DNA of 64,000 nt from an uncultured Collinsella sp. (GCA_900540905.1 UQHR01000003.1:49714-113713); one strand, 5' to 3'. Numbered from the stretch's first letter, positions 49,982 to 59,760 are shown. Translations and numbers: made by a program. Notes: generated by a model not told the origin, from the letters alone.

Positions 49982-50719
49982 CTAAACGTTTGCTCGGTTG
50001 GTGAAGATGCCCTTTTTGGAAGTCCCCTGATCGTCGGAGCCCTTCTTCACCTTCTTACCGTCCTTGGTGTAGTAGGAGTAGTAGTACTCGCTGGTCTCGG
50101 TCTCGCAGTAGTTCATAACGGTACCGATGAGCTTGACCTTCTCGGACTTTTTAAGCTGACCGATGGCGTTGAGCGCCTCCTCGCGCTTGGTGAAATCCTC
50201 ACGCACCACGAACAGCGTGCCGTCGGTCAGGCTGGCAATCTCGGCAGCATCGATGAAGGTGCCGACCGGGGGAGCATCAAAGATGACGTACTGGAACTTG
50301 GCGGACAGCGCCTTTACCAGCTTGGCAAAGCGGTGAGAGACGATGATGTCGGCAGGATTGGGAATATGCGGCTCGGCATCAAGGAAGTAGAAGTTCTTCT
50401 GACCCGTCTCGACAATTGCCTGGTCAATGGAGATCTGCTCGGAAAGAACCGCATAGAGTCCGCCGCGCGAACGAACGCCGAGCATATCGGCAAGGGACCT
50501 GCGACGCATATCAGCCTCGACCAGCAGGACGCTCTTGCCGCTGGTGGCGATAGCCTGGGCAAGGTTGATGGAAACCGTAGACTTGCCCTCGTTGGGAATC
50601 GAGGACGTAACGGTGATGGTGCGAATGGGGTCGTCCACGCTCGCAAAGCGGATGTTGGCCAGAAGGGTCTTGGCGGCATTCTGTACAACGAGCTTATCGG
50701 TGTTCTTTGCCTTAGCCAT
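49982..50719 (-). CDS. BY-kinase (CpsD/CapB-like tyrosine kinase)
   Basis: A 245-residue kinase. Walker A is SSIPNEGKSTVSINLA, Walker A' VLLVEADMRRRSLA and Walker B VIFDAPPVG. The C-terminus has a tyrosine cluster (TSEYYYSYY) that is autophosphorylated. It works with the membrane partner encoded upstream (2-bp gap), forming a Gram-positive split kinase that regulates polysaccharide export. No glycosyltransferases are in the window, so the polysaccharide genes lie elsewhere. Confidence 0.94.
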   Translation of the reverse strand: MAKAKNTDKLVVQNAAKTLLANIRFASVDDPIRTITVTSSIPNEGKSTVSINLAQAIATSGKSVLLVEADMRRRSLADMLGVRSRGGLYAVLSEQISIDQAIVETGQKNFYFLDAEPHIPNPADIIVSHRFAKLVKALSAKFQYVIFDAPPVGTFIDAAEIASLTDGTLFVVREDFTKREEALNAIGQLKKSEKVKLIGTVMNYCETETSEYYYSYYTKDGKKVKKGSDDQGTSKKGIFTNRANV

Positions 50720-50721
50720 GC

Positions 50722-51378
50722 CTATTTACCACCTTTCATAGCCGGAATTCGGCCAACAACGGGAATGCCCAGGAGCTCTTCTGCCTCTTCGGCACCGCGG
50801 ATGCGGGTGTTGAGCATGTCTGCCAAAACGACATAGGCAACTGCGATAAAGATGCCCGCGAGGAACGCGACAGCAACGTACAGCATACGCTTGGGACCGC
50901 TGGGGGCTTCGGGGGTCTTAGCCTCGTCGATAACGTTGATGCTCTGGGCAGCGCCGACGTTCTGAGCGACCGTACTCACCGAGCTGGCCATGGCCTTTGC
51001 GACCTTAGCCGTCTCCTTGGCATCGGTGCCGGTAACCGAAAGCGTAATGACACGCGTGGTGGTCTCGGAGGAAACAGACACCTTGTAGTCATCCAGATCG
51101 GTGAGGCCCAGTTCATTGGCTGCGCCGCTCTTAACGCTATCGCTATCCAGCAGCGTGGCGATATCGTTGGAAAGCATCTGACTCGCCGAGAGATCGTTGT
51201 AGCTCATCTGACCGCTATCGTCGGTCTTGGCGAGAATGTACATGCTCGTCGTCGCGGTATAGGTGTTGTCCATCGCAACGAAGGACACGATGCCCATGGC
51301 GATCGCGCAGACCACCGGAAGGGTGATGACCAGCTGAAGGTGCTTCTTCAGCAGCTGGAACAGTTCGAGAAGGGTCAT
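50722..51378 (-). CDS. Wzz/CapA-type chain-length protein
   Basis: A 218-residue protein with two membrane helices (VITLPVVCAIAMGIVSFVA; YVAVAFLAGIFIAVAYVVL) around an outer domain of about 130 residues. It has the Wzz-like start (ELFQLLKKHLQLV) and the P-rich segment before the second helix (PEAPSGPKRM). It activates the kinase encoded next. First gene of the set; the 195 bp before it probably hold the promoter. Confidence 0.92.
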   Translation of the reverse strand: MTLLELFQLLKKHLQLVITLPVVCAIAMGIVSFVAMDNTYTATTSMYILAKTDDSGQMSYNDLSASQMLSNDIATLLDSDSVKSGAANELGLTDLDDYKVSVSSETTTRVITLSVTGTDAKETAKVAKAMASSVSTVAQNVGAAQSINVIDEAKTPEAPSGPKRMLYVAVAFLAGIFIAVAYVVLADMLNTRIRGAEEAEELLGIPVVGRIPAMKGGK

Positions 51379-51573
51379 GCAGCTTGCCTTTCATTTCCCC
51401 AGTTCGGATTGACAAAACTGTCCGTATGTTATCGCATCTTTTTACCGAGACCAAACTCTATACATAAGAAACAGGCTCTCCTGTAAAAATGTCGGAAGCA
51501 ATCGTAAAATTGCACAACAACGCCGCACCCGAAAGTCAAATGCGGCGTCTGCATCAATATCTATGTTGTATCG

Positions 51574-52998
51574 CTATGCGAATGGCTCGTCCTGCCGTAT
51601 GGGAAACGTCACCGTAATGGTGGTTCCCACGCCCAACTCGCTCGACAAATCGAGCGTGGCGTGATGATACAGGGCCGCATGCTTGACAATTGCAAGCCCC
51701 AGACCGGTTCCGCCGCGCGCCTTGGACCTACTCTTGTCCACGCGATAGAACCGCTCAAATACCTTGCCCTGTTCTTCAGGCGCGATACCGATTCCCGTGT
51801 CGGCGACCGCAAGGAACGGATGGCCTTCGTCGTTGGTGCCGCACTGCAGCGTAACCGCACCGCCGGGTCGATTGTAGCGGATGGCGTTGCTCGCCAGATT
51901 ATAGATGAGCTCGTCAATCAAGCGCGACACGCCTTCGATGACCACAGGCTTGGTCTCATGACTTATCGTCACATTCGCCTGACGGGCGACCTGTTCAAGA
52001 CGCTGCTCAACCGCGTAGATGGCACGCGAGAGCTCAATAGGCTCCGTGGAACCAATGGGCACCGCCTCGCCCTCAGTTGCACGCTCGGCCTCGTCCAAGT
52101 TAGACAGCGTAAGGATATCGTTGACAAGCGCTGCCAAGCGGCCCGCCTCACGATAGATGCGACCGCCAAAGTTGCGCAGGTCGCCCTCGCCCTCGACCAT
52201 GCCGTTTGCGATGAGCTCGGCATAGCCCGAAATCGCCGTAAGCGGCGTCTTGAGCTCATGGGTGATATTCGCCGTGAACTCGCGGCGCATACGGTCGTTG
52301 TCCGCCAGCACCGCCATTTGGCGCTTGAGCTCCTGGCGCTGCGACTCAATACGCTCAAGCATGGGGACCATCTCGGCATAGGCGTGCTCATAGCTACGGC
52401 GTGGGTGGTCCAAATCCACCTCTTGCAAAGGCGCGATGATGGCACGGGACTCGCGGCGCGCCATAAAAAACGAGAGTACCGCACCCGCTGCTGCGATAAG
52501 CAGCATCGGCGCCACCATCGACAGCAAAATCGCCGCAACGCCAGGCTGGGCCTGCGCCAAGCGGACAACCTGGCCGTTATCAAGGGCGACGGCGCGATAC
52601 AGCATAATCTCGTCGAGCGTAGAGCTTGCGCGCTCCGCGGAACCCGAACCACTCTCAAAGGCCTCGATGACCTCGGGGCGATCGCCATGGTTGGGCAGTG
52701 TGGAAGGCGACGCCTCGTTGTCGTAGGCAACCGATCCATCCTTGTTAATCAGCGTGATGCGCAAGTCCTCTCGATCGAGGCTACGCAAGAACGGGATGGG
52801 CTCCTGCTGCTCGTCGAGGGCGGCAGCAATGAGCTCGGTTTCTTGCGCCAGGTTGGCACTCGTGGCATCCGCCAAGGTGTTTTGCACAAAGAACGCACCC
52901 AGCACCGTAAACGCCACGATAACCGCCATGGCGCAGACAAAGATCGTCACAAAAACGCGGTGCGACAGCGTATGTTTTCCCTGGGGGGCGAAGACCAC
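51574..52998 (-). CDS. Sensor histidine kinase, PhoR-like
   Basis: A 474-residue kinase. Two helices (VTIFVCAMAVIVAFTVLGAFFV; LLSMVAPMLLIAAAGAVLSFF) flank a periplasmic part of about 130 residues. The H box FTANITHELKTPLTAISGY, N box LIYNLASNAIRYN and G boxes DTGIGIAPEEQ and GGTGLGLAIVKH are present. A GTG start at 52998 with GGAGG 8 nt upstream follows the response regulator stop by 3 bp. Its relation to phosphate is inferred from the nearby pstB. Confidence 0.93.
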   Translation of the reverse strand: MVFAPQGKHTLSHRVFVTIFVCAMAVIVAFTVLGAFFVQNTLADATSANLAQETELIAAALDEQQEPIPFLRSLDREDLRITLINKDGSVAYDNEASPSTLPNHGDRPEVIEAFESGSGSAERASSTLDEIMLYRAVALDNGQVVRLAQAQPGVAAILLSMVAPMLLIAAAGAVLSFFMARRESRAIIAPLQEVDLDHPRRSYEHAYAEMVPMLERIESQRQELKRQMAVLADNDRMRREFTANITHELKTPLTAISGYAELIANGMVEGEGDLRNFGGRIYREAGRLAALVNDILTLSNLDEAERATEGEAVPIGSTEPIELSRAIYAVEQRLEQVARQANVTISHETKPVVIEGVSRLIDELIYNLASNAIRYNRPGGAVTLQCGTNDEGHPFLAVADTGIGIAPEEQGKVFERFYRVDKSRSKARGGTGLGLAIVKHAALYHHATLDLSSELGVGTTITVTFPIRQDEPFA

Positions 52999-53001
52999 GG
53001 G

Positions 53002-53730
53002 TTACTCCTCCGATGCGGTGGCCGCGGTGTCGTCACCTTCGGCACCATCACCGGCAGAAGGCTCGGCCAAGCGGTAGCCCACGCCGCGCACGGTCTCGAT
53101 GGCGCTGGCATGCTCGCCCAGTTTTTGGCGAAGCGTCTGCACGTGCACGTCAACGGTGCGCGAACCGCCGTCGAAGTCCCAGCCCCACACGCTCTGCAGC
53201 AACGACTCGCGGGTAAAAACCACGCCGGGCTTGCGCATGAGGTACTCGAGCAGGTCGAACTCGCGCAGGGTGAGCTTAAGCGGCTCGCCGGCAACGGTCA
53301 CCTCGCGATGGCTGGGCGAGAGCACGATGTCGCCCACGCTGAGCACATCGCTCGCCTGCTTGACCATGCCGCCGCGACGCAGCAGTGCGCGGCAGCGGCT
53401 CGCAAGCTCCATGAGCGAAAACGGCTTAGTCAGGTAATCGTCGGCACCGCCATCGAGCGCCATCACCTTGTCGAGCTCGGTATCCTTGGCGGTAAGCATC
53501 ATGATGGGCACCGTCGCCGTCAGGCGATCGGCACGCAGTCGACGCATAATCGCCAAGCCATCGGTATCGGGCAGCATGATGTCGAGCAGGACGGCATCGG
53601 GTACCCGTCGCGCCACGGCAGCCTTAAACTCACCGTCGCACGAAAAGCCTTCGGCCTCAATCCCCTGCTTGCGCAGTGCATAGACCGTCAAATCCCTGAT
53701 GTTGTCATCGTCCTCGACGTAATAGATCAT
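53002..53730 (-). CDS. Response regulator, OmpR/PhoB family
   Basis: A 242-residue regulator. The receiver has YYVEDDDNIRD and the phosphorylated Asp in LLDIMLPDTDG; the winged helix ends SRTVDVHVQTLRQKLG...TVRGVGYRL. The ATG at 53730 has AAAGGGG upstream. A 27-residue acidic C-terminal tail (SAGDGAEGDD) is extra. It is co-transcribed with the kinase. Likely controls the phosphate response. Confidence 0.93.
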   Translation of the reverse strand: MIYYVEDDDNIRDLTVYALRKQGIEAEGFSCDGEFKAAVARRVPDAVLLDIMLPDTDGLAIMRRLRADRLTATVPIMMLTAKDTELDKVMALDGGADDYLTKPFSLMELASRCRALLRRGGMVKQASDVLSVGDIVLSPSHREVTVAGEPLKLTLREFDLLEYLMRKPGVVFTRESLLQSVWGWDFDGGSRTVDVHVQTLRQKLGEHASAIETVRGVGYRLAEPSAGDGAEGDDTAATASEE

Positions 53731-53794
53731 GTTGAACCCCTTTGCGGCCGGCATGACCGCATCTTAACCCTAAAGGTACCTTTACTAGATGGTA

Positions 53795-54670
53795 TCAGCC
53801 AAAACGCCCCGTCAAATAATCCGCCGTGCGCGGATCGGTCGGATTCTTGAAGAGTTGCGCGGTGGGCGCGTGCTCCACCAGCTCACCCAGCAAAAAGAAT
53901 GCGACCGAATCGGAGATACGCGCCGCCTGCTGCATATTGTGCGTAACGACCACGAGCGTGCAGGTCTCTTTGAGCTCGCAGGCCAGCTGCTCCACCACCA
54001 GCGTCGACACAGGGTCGAGTGCCGAGGTCGGCTCGTCCATCAGCAGAATGTCGGGCTGCACGGCAAGTGCGCGGGCGATGCACAGGCGCTGCTGCTGTCC
54101 ACCCGAAAGACCCAGGCCCGACTCCTTGAGCTTGTCCTTGACCTCGTCCCACAGAGCGGCGCGTCGCAGGGAGTCCTCGACCAGCTCATCGAGCACGACG
54201 CGGTCGCGCACGCCCATACCGCGCGGCCCATAGGCGACGTTGTCGTAGATGCTCATGGGAAACGGGTTGGGGCGCTGGAACACCATGCCCACGCGCTGGC
54301 GCAAACGGCAGATGTCGTAATCGCCCAGGATATCTTGACCATCGAGCGCAATCTTGCCCTCGATGCGGCAATCCTTGATGCCGTCGTTCATGCGGTTAAA
54401 GCAGCGCAGCAACGTGGACTTTCCGCAGCCCGAAGGCCCGATGAACGAGGTGATCTGCTTGTCGCGGATCTTGATATTCACGTCCTTGAGCGCATGATGG
54501 TCGCCATAGAACAGGTCGAGGCCCTCGACATCGATGCGCGTCGGCGAGGCGGCAAGATCCTCTGCCGTGGGGCGAGTCGCATCCCCAACCTCGCGCTCGT
54601 GCGCGGCCTCGGCCTGCGCTTTCATGAGTTCTTCAAGCTCCGTGGGCTCCACAGCCGCAGCAGCCGTCAT
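53795..54670 (-). CDS. pstB: Phosphate ABC transporter ATPase
   Basis: A 291-residue ATPase. Walker A is GPSGCGKST, Q-loop VFQRPNPFPMSIYDNVAYG (PstB-specific), signature LSGGQQQR, Walker B LLMDEPTSALDP. An N-terminal extension of about 45 residues (Ala/Glu-rich) is unusual. The ATG at 54670 follows GGAGG by 8 nt. The normal partners pstS, pstC, pstA and phoU are not adjacent, so the set must be split. It lies upstream of the PhoPR-like pair. Confidence 0.93.
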   Translation of the reverse strand: MTAAAAVEPTELEELMKAQAEAAHEREVGDATRPTAEDLAASPTRIDVEGLDLFYGDHHALKDVNIKIRDKQITSFIGPSGCGKSTLLRCFNRMNDGIKDCRIEGKIALDGQDILGDYDICRLRQRVGMVFQRPNPFPMSIYDNVAYGPRGMGVRDRVVLDELVEDSLRRAALWDEVKDKLKESGLGLSGGQQQRLCIARALAVQPDILLMDEPTSALDPVSTLVVEQLACELKETCTLVVVTHNMQQAARISDSVAFFLLGELVEHAPTAQLFKNPTDPRTADYLTGRFG

Positions 54671-54773
54671 ACCGCATACCTCCACATCGATATCAATTCA
54701 GCAGTATCGATAGTAGGAATCGCGGCTCATATGCACGTGAGCGCATTGTCAAGTGTTTGTAAGGGCACACTGG

Positions 54774-56012
54774 CTATGCGGCGGGCAGCTCGATGGTGAA
54801 TATCGTGTGTTCGGGCGTCGATTCACATGCAACGGTACCGCCGTGCGCGCATACGATCTCCTTGGCGATGGCAAGCCCCAGTCCAGCGCCGCCGCGATTG
54901 GTCGCACGCGCCGCATCCAGGCGATAGAACTTCTCAAAGATCACCTTGAGCTTTGCCTCAGGGATGGGATCGCCCTGATTGATAAAGCGCACGCGCACGC
55001 CACCGCCGTCCCGGCGTCTGGCCTCGATCGTGATGGTCGAGCCCTCATAGCTATAGGCAACGGCGTTTTTCATGATGTTGTTGAACACGCGAGCCATCTT
55101 GTCGCCATCCACGAGCACCGTCAGGTCCTCGCGAATATCAACTTGGGCTTCCTTATGCTGCTCGTTGAGGATGGGATAGAACTCGTCAGCCACCTGAGCC
55201 AGCAGCAACCCCAGATCAACATAGCCGCGCGTGAGCACGATATCGTGGAAGTCAAAGCGCGTGATATCGAAGAACTCTTCGATGAGCGCATCGAGCCGGT
55301 GCGCTTTGTCGAGAGCCACGCCCGTAAAGTGCGCACGTTGCTCAACCGGCAGCTCAGGAGCCTCTTGCAGCAGCGAAAGATAGCCCACCACACTGGCAAG
55401 CGGGGTGCGTAGGTCATGTGCCAAGTACGTGACCAGATCGTCCTTGCGATGCGACTCGTCACGCAGAGCTTGCTGCACCTTGCGCTCACGGTCACGCACG
55501 CGGTTAAGGGCGCCCTCGACCTCCAAGAAGTCGCCGTCGATGTTATCCCAGGTGTCGGGGTGATCGATCAGGTGATCTTGAATACGAGCGGCCAGCACAC
55601 AATCGGCATGCTGCTCGCCCTGCTCGTAGCCCTGGTAGTACAGGGCGCGGCCACACAAGAACAGCACGCACGCGGCAAGCGCCAGCACAAAGCCAAGCAT
55701 GTTGAATACAAAGCCGGCATCGAACAGCACCGGCCCTTCGATGCCGCCGAGCGCCATGGCGCCAATCGCCAACGTCATGGCCCACGCGGCGCCGCCAATC
55801 ACCACGCAGCGGCACACGATCTCAAATCGATCGATCAGCAAAAAGCCAACAAGCAGCACCGCCAAGATTCCGACGATGTTGTCGATGCCAATCAGCAGCA
55901 GGCTCAGCAAAAAGAGCAGCACCGTTGCAAGCGCGCGGTTGTCGACGACCAACCTCACGTATTCAAAGAGCCGATCGGGCACCTCGAACGCTTGCCTATC
56001 GTCTTTTGTCAT
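54774..56012 (-). CDS. Sensor histidine kinase, VanS-like
   Basis: A 412-residue kinase with four to six hydrophobic helices in the first 140 residues and no large outer domain. The H box is VTYLAHDLRTPLASVVGYL, as in VanS, with N box NNIMKNAVAYS and G box GGAGLGLAIAKEI. Placed 26 bp after the VanR-like regulator. Possibly senses cell-wall stress. Start at 56012 follows GAGG by 9 nt. Confidence 0.92.
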   Translation of the reverse strand: MTKDDRQAFEVPDRLFEYVRLVVDNRALATVLLFLLSLLLIGIDNIVGILAVLLVGFLLIDRFEIVCRCVVIGGAAWAMTLAIGAMALGGIEGPVLFDAGFVFNMLGFVLALAACVLFLCGRALYYQGYEQGEQHADCVLAARIQDHLIDHPDTWDNIDGDFLEVEGALNRVRDRERKVQQALRDESHRKDDLVTYLAHDLRTPLASVVGYLSLLQEAPELPVEQRAHFTGVALDKAHRLDALIEEFFDITRFDFHDIVLTRGYVDLGLLLAQVADEFYPILNEQHKEAQVDIREDLTVLVDGDKMARVFNNIMKNAVAYSYEGSTITIEARRRDGGGVRVRFINQGDPIPEAKLKVIFEKFYRLDAARATNRGGAGLGLAIAKEIVCAHGGTVACESTPEHTIFTIELPAA

Positions 56013-56038
56013 ATCAAGATCCTCACAAGCGAAAAGCG

Positions 56039-56734
56039 TTATTCGATGATGTAGCCGACGCCCCAGACGTTTTTGATAAAGCGTGGCTTTTGTGCGTCGT
56101 CGCCGATCTTTTCGCGCAAGTGGCGAATATGCACCATCACCGTATTGTTGGAGCCGGGCATAAAGTCCTCGTTCCACACCGCGCGGAACAGGTCCTCCAC
56201 GGCCACCACGCTGCCGCGATGCTCGACCAGATACAGCAAGATTGAATACTCGGTGGGCGTGAGGCGAACCGGTGAACCGTCCACTGTCACGGAACGAGCA
56301 TCGCGGTTGATCTCCAAGCCGTCGAGCTGAATGGTCGGCGACTCGGCCGCCTGTGCACGGCTACCGTAGCTGGTGTAGCGGCGAAGCTGAGCGTGCACGC
56401 GCGCGATGAGCTCCAGCGGACGGAGCGGCTTAACCACGTAATCGTCCGCGCCAAGCGAAAGGCCCCCGATCTTGTCTTGCTGGGCATCGCGCGCCGTCAG
56501 CATGATCACGGGATAGGTATGGCTGGAACGGATCGTACGCAGCAGCTCAAACCCATCGATATTGGGCAGCATGACATCAAGCAGCGCCAGATCGAACTCC
56601 TGCTCCAAAATCGCCTTGGCAGCATCGGCCCCGCTATAGGCAATCTGGACATCAAAGCCCTCTTTTGTAAGGTAGATGCCAACCAAGTCGGCGATGGCCT
56701 TCTCGTCATCAACTACCAAAATGCGCTCGTTCAT
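56039..56734 (-). CDS. Response regulator, VanR-like
   Basis: A 231-residue regulator. The receiver has VVDDEKAIADLVGIYL and the phosphorylated Asp in LLDVMLPNIDG. The winged helix has the VanR-like segment LFRAVWNEDFMPGSNNTVMVHIRHLREKIG. The gene is divergent from the D,D-carboxypeptidase gene about 200 bp away, so the shared gap may hold its operators. This is not evidence of vancomycin resistance, since vanHAX-like ligase genes are absent. Confidence 0.92.
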   Translation of the reverse strand: MNERILVVDDEKAIADLVGIYLTKEGFDVQIAYSGADAAKAILEQEFDLALLDVMLPNIDGFELLRTIRSSHTYPVIMLTARDAQQDKIGGLSLGADDYVVKPLRPLELIARVHAQLRRYTSYGSRAQAAESPTIQLDGLEINRDARSVTVDGSPVRLTPTEYSILLYLVEHRGSVVAVEDLFRAVWNEDFMPGSNNTVMVHIRHLREKIGDDAQKPRFIKNVWGVGYIIE

Positions 56735-56931
56735 GCGTGCTCCTCTCGCGCTCCATTATGCCTGAGGCGACGCACGCCACACACAACAAGCGTGGGTGAT
56801 TAAGTCGGCCTTAAGCACCCTTGTGCCCGTTCGGGTGCGGATGTGGGCCAAGCGCGCACGCGATGATCGCCGACGCCGGCAAACGATATACTCTAGTTTC
56901 AGAAGAGACCATCCCGTCGAAAGCGAAATCT

Positions 56932-58272
56932 GTGAAGTCCCTCACCTCTTTTGCAAAGCGCTCAGCCCAGCTTGCCGCCGGCTTTGTCTGCGCTATCGCC
57001 CTTGCCGCTGGCGCGCCCACCGTCGCCGGCGCCCAAGTGCTCACGACCGACAATGTTTGCGGCAAAACCGCCGATGCGCGCGGCATCACGGCCGAAAACC
57101 TGCCCGATATCGATGCGACCAATGCCCTCGTCATGGGCAAAGACGGCACCGTCTACTATGGGCGCGGCGCCGATGAGCAGGTCAAGATTGCCTCGATCAC
57201 CAAGGTCATGACCGCAATCCTAACCGTCGAGAATTGCAAGATGGACGAGAAGGTCACGGTGAGCAGCGCCGCAGCCACCGTGGGTAATTCGACCGCCGGC
57301 TTGCTCGAAGGCGACGAGCTTACCGTGGAGCAGGCACTGCGCGGCCTGATGATTCCCTCGGGCAACGACGCCGCCATCGTGCTCGCCGAATATGTGGGCA
57401 AGAAAATCGACCCTAAGACCAAAGACGCCGAGGCCACATTTGTGAAGGCCATGAACGAGCGTGCCAAGAAACTCGGCTGCACCGGTACGCTTTTTGAAAA
57501 CCCGCATGGTCTGGACTTTGATGAGTGGGCTGGCGATATGCACTCAACCGCACACGACGTAGCGCTGATGATGCAGGAGGCCATGAAAAACGACACGATC
57601 CGCGAGGTCGTAGCGAGCGAGGATTCCTGGATCGAGGTCACGGGCGCCGACGGCACCGACCATTCGCATTCCATGGACACGCATAACTATTTGCTGAGCC
57701 AAGATGGCAACATCGGCGGCAAGACCGGCACCACCGACGACGCGGGCTATTGCTTTACGAGCGCCTACAACCGCGACGGCGACGAGATCTACACCGTTAT
57801 TTTGAACTCCACCACCACCGATCAGCGCTTTACCGATACCGCCACCCTTGCCAACTGGTACTACGGTCACAAGGTGACGGTCGCAATCGCCAACACGCAA
57901 GAAAAGACCGCCAACGGCAACCCGCTTATGGCGCGCATTAGTCAAACCGACTGGACGGATAAGACAATCGACGCCACGCTCGCCGATCCCACGGCGCAAG
58001 CGACCGTGTTTTCTCTTGCCGGCGAGGTGACCGAAAAGGTTAGCTACGACGATCTTTCGGGCACGGTGCATGTGGGCGACAAGGTGGGCAGCGTTACACT
58101 CAAGCAGAACGGCACCAAGATCGCCGTCATGGACCTGGTTGCCGACGAGGAAGGCGCAGGGCCGAATCCCATTGAATGGCTGCTCGTGAAGCTCGATCGC
58201 TTGGGCCGCCGCATCGACAACCGCCCACTTGCGGCAGAGAGCGAGACCGTCGCCAAGGCTCCTGAGGTGTAG
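56932..58272 (+). CDS. D-alanyl-D-alanine carboxypeptidase (PBP5 type)
   Basis: A peptidoglycan carboxypeptidase of family S11, about 446 residues. The N-terminal signal peptide is KSLTSFAKRSAQLAAGFVCAIALAAGAPTVAGA. Active motifs are SITK, SGN (IPSGNDA) and KTG (GGKTGTT). A C-terminal beta domain and a short amphipathic tail follow. The GTG at 56932 is preferred because it starts just before the signal peptide; a TATACT at 56886 could be a -10 box. Its gene is divergent from the VanRS-like pair, suggesting control by it. Confidence 0.92.
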   Translation: MKSLTSFAKRSAQLAAGFVCAIALAAGAPTVAGAQVLTTDNVCGKTADARGITAENLPDIDATNALVMGKDGTVYYGRGADEQVKIASITKVMTAILTVENCKMDEKVTVSSAAATVGNSTAGLLEGDELTVEQALRGLMIPSGNDAAIVLAEYVGKKIDPKTKDAEATFVKAMNERAKKLGCTGTLFENPHGLDFDEWAGDMHSTAHDVALMMQEAMKNDTIREVVASEDSWIEVTGADGTDHSHSMDTHNYLLSQDGNIGGKTGTTDDAGYCFTSAYNRDGDEIYTVILNSTTTDQRFTDTATLANWYYGHKVTVAIANTQEKTANGNPLMARISQTDWTDKTIDATLADPTAQATVFSLAGEVTEKVSYDDLSGTVHVGDKVGSVTLKQNGTKIAVMDLVADEEGAGPNPIEWLLVKLDRLGRRIDNRPLAAESETVAKAPEV

Positions 58273-58300
58273 GGCTGGGGGAACATTACATTTGAGATTG

Positions 58301-58328
58301 GAGAGGCGTCCAACGGGCGCCTCTTTTT
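58301..58328 (+). terminator. Carboxypeptidase gene terminator
   Basis: GAGGCG pairs with CGCCTC (58303-58323), followed by TTTTT, 30 bp past the stop. Confidence 0.85.
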
Positions 58329-58432
58329 GAATACCTCTTAAACGGGATGCGTCAGAATCACCAAAGCGACATTGCTAGCCGTTTACCTTCGCTGTGTCTT
58401 TTCGGACCTTGAAAACGGGTCCACCGGGCATG

Positions 58433-59584
58433 CTAGTAGATCCTTTCGACCTCCTTGGTCAAGGCCCTGAAAAGATCCCCAGCTGAGGGGTCTGCCCCAG
58501 GACACAGCGATTGCCAGGCACCCGTTTCTCCGATGGTGCCCGCACTCGTCATAACAAGATCGTCGCCCCGCCTGCGAATGGAGACACTAACGGAGCGGCC
58601 ATTATGGAACCCATGGATATCGACTTTATTTATGCGCCCATCAGCTAGATAACTAATCATGACATTGATGCTGTCACCATACTCCGGCAATTCGAAGCCG
58701 TGGGAATCCATCAATAGCTTCACGTCCTGATGGTAAATGCGGGCCTCGACGACATTCTTGGGCATTTTCCCCGTCTTTGTTGGAGAGCAAAAGCTGATGC
58801 TTGGCTCCTCTTCGCTCATGCCTCGGTCAAACCTAAGCATGCACGGGCATACCGACTCAATGGTTCGCAAGGCGTCCGCCGCGACCTTTTCCTCGGTAAA
58901 CATCTCCACGTCGATGCCGTTTTCTTCCATATAGGCACGGTTTTTACGTTGAAGCTCTAGCCGAGCCGCAGCCTCCCCATCTCCACGCTGTTCCCAATTT
59001 CCGGAGTCGGCGACATTTCGATCGAATGTAGAATCAACGGAACATGGCGCTTGCTGTTGAGTCTGATCACTGTCGCCGAGACGCCTTAGCTCGGAGCGTC
59101 TCATCAGTAGTGTCACAATATCAAACAGCCAACCAAATCCAAAAAGGCCAAAGGTAAAGAGATATAGAAAGAAGCTACCCCACATCCGTGCATACGCCCT
59201 ATGAGCGCCCGACCACCCAAGAAGGAAGCATAGCAAAAGCGCCTTGTTTGCCCTGTCAACCGACGTAATCTCTCGAGTGAGAGATTTCTGTTCAGGCTTC
59301 GCCAAAGGTGTAATTTCATGCGATGAAACAGTAATTGAGGACGTCCTTGACGCCGAGCTCCGAGCGCCTGATTTAGCAACGGCGCGAGCAACATCCCCAA
59401 CTCCGACGGTCGTTCTGCTGTATACGGCATTGTAAGCAGCCTTCTTCGGATTTTTGATCCACCCCATGCCCTTCTTACCATAGCCGGGGATTATCGCCCG
59501 CTTTACCGCGCGCTTCGCTCTGCCGGTCGTTCTTGCCTTGAGTGATGTCTTTAGATTCGGCTTACGCAGCCCGACCTTTACCAT
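58433..59584 (-). CDS. TM2 domain protein of unknown function
   Basis: A 383-residue protein. The very basic N-terminus (residues 1-60: KTSLKARTTGRAKRAVKRAIIPGYGKKGMGWIKNPKKAAYN, in parts) is of a type also found in phage-like or mobile proteins. A TM2 unit at about residues 125-180 (LLCFLLGWSGAHRAYARMWGS; LFTFGLFGFGWLFDIVTLL) is followed by a soluble part of about 190 residues that I do not recognise. GGAG lies 8 nt before the ATG at 59584. It lies 136 bp downstream of tRNA-Ser on the same strand. No integrase is nearby. Confidence 0.82.
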   Translation of the reverse strand: MVKVGLRKPNLKTSLKARTTGRAKRAVKRAIIPGYGKKGMGWIKNPKKAAYNAVYSRTTVGVGDVARAVAKSGARSSASRTSSITVSSHEITPLAKPEQKSLTREITSVDRANKALLLCFLLGWSGAHRAYARMWGSFFLYLFTFGLFGFGWLFDIVTLLMRRSELRRLGDSDQTQQQAPCSVDSTFDRNVADSGNWEQRGDGEAAARLELQRKNRAYMEENGIDVEMFTEEKVAADALRTIESVCPCMLRFDRGMSEEEPSISFCSPTKTGKMPKNVVEARIYHQDVKLLMDSHGFELPEYGDSINVMISYLADGRINKVDIHGFHNGRSVSVSIRRRGDDLVMTSAGTIGETGAWQSLCPGADPSAGDLFRALTKEVERIY

Positions 59585-59721
59585 ATTTCTACTCCATCCC
59601 CCCGGAACCCCACACCGGGGTGCACGAGCACGCCTGGGTCTCCCCGTTTTCAAGCGCCCCGTGTTTGCCTAATGTTCACGCCCTTTCGGACTCTAATCCC
59701 CAGCTGCCATTCTTGATAATA

Positions 59722-59747
59722 AAAAGGGGCCCCAAATGGGACCCTTC
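59722..59747 (-). terminator. tRNA-Ser terminator
   Basis: GGGTCCC and GGGGCCC (minus strand) pair with one G-T, followed by CTTTTTATT, 14 bp after the tRNA 3' end. Confidence 0.85.
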
Positions 59748-59760
59748 TTCAAAGTCATAC

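Noticed and set aside
56039..58272. Vancomycin resistance cluster
   Set aside because: Only VanR- and VanS-like regulators and a PBP5-type carboxypeptidase are present. No D-Ala-D-Lac ligase, VanH or VanX homologue is seen.
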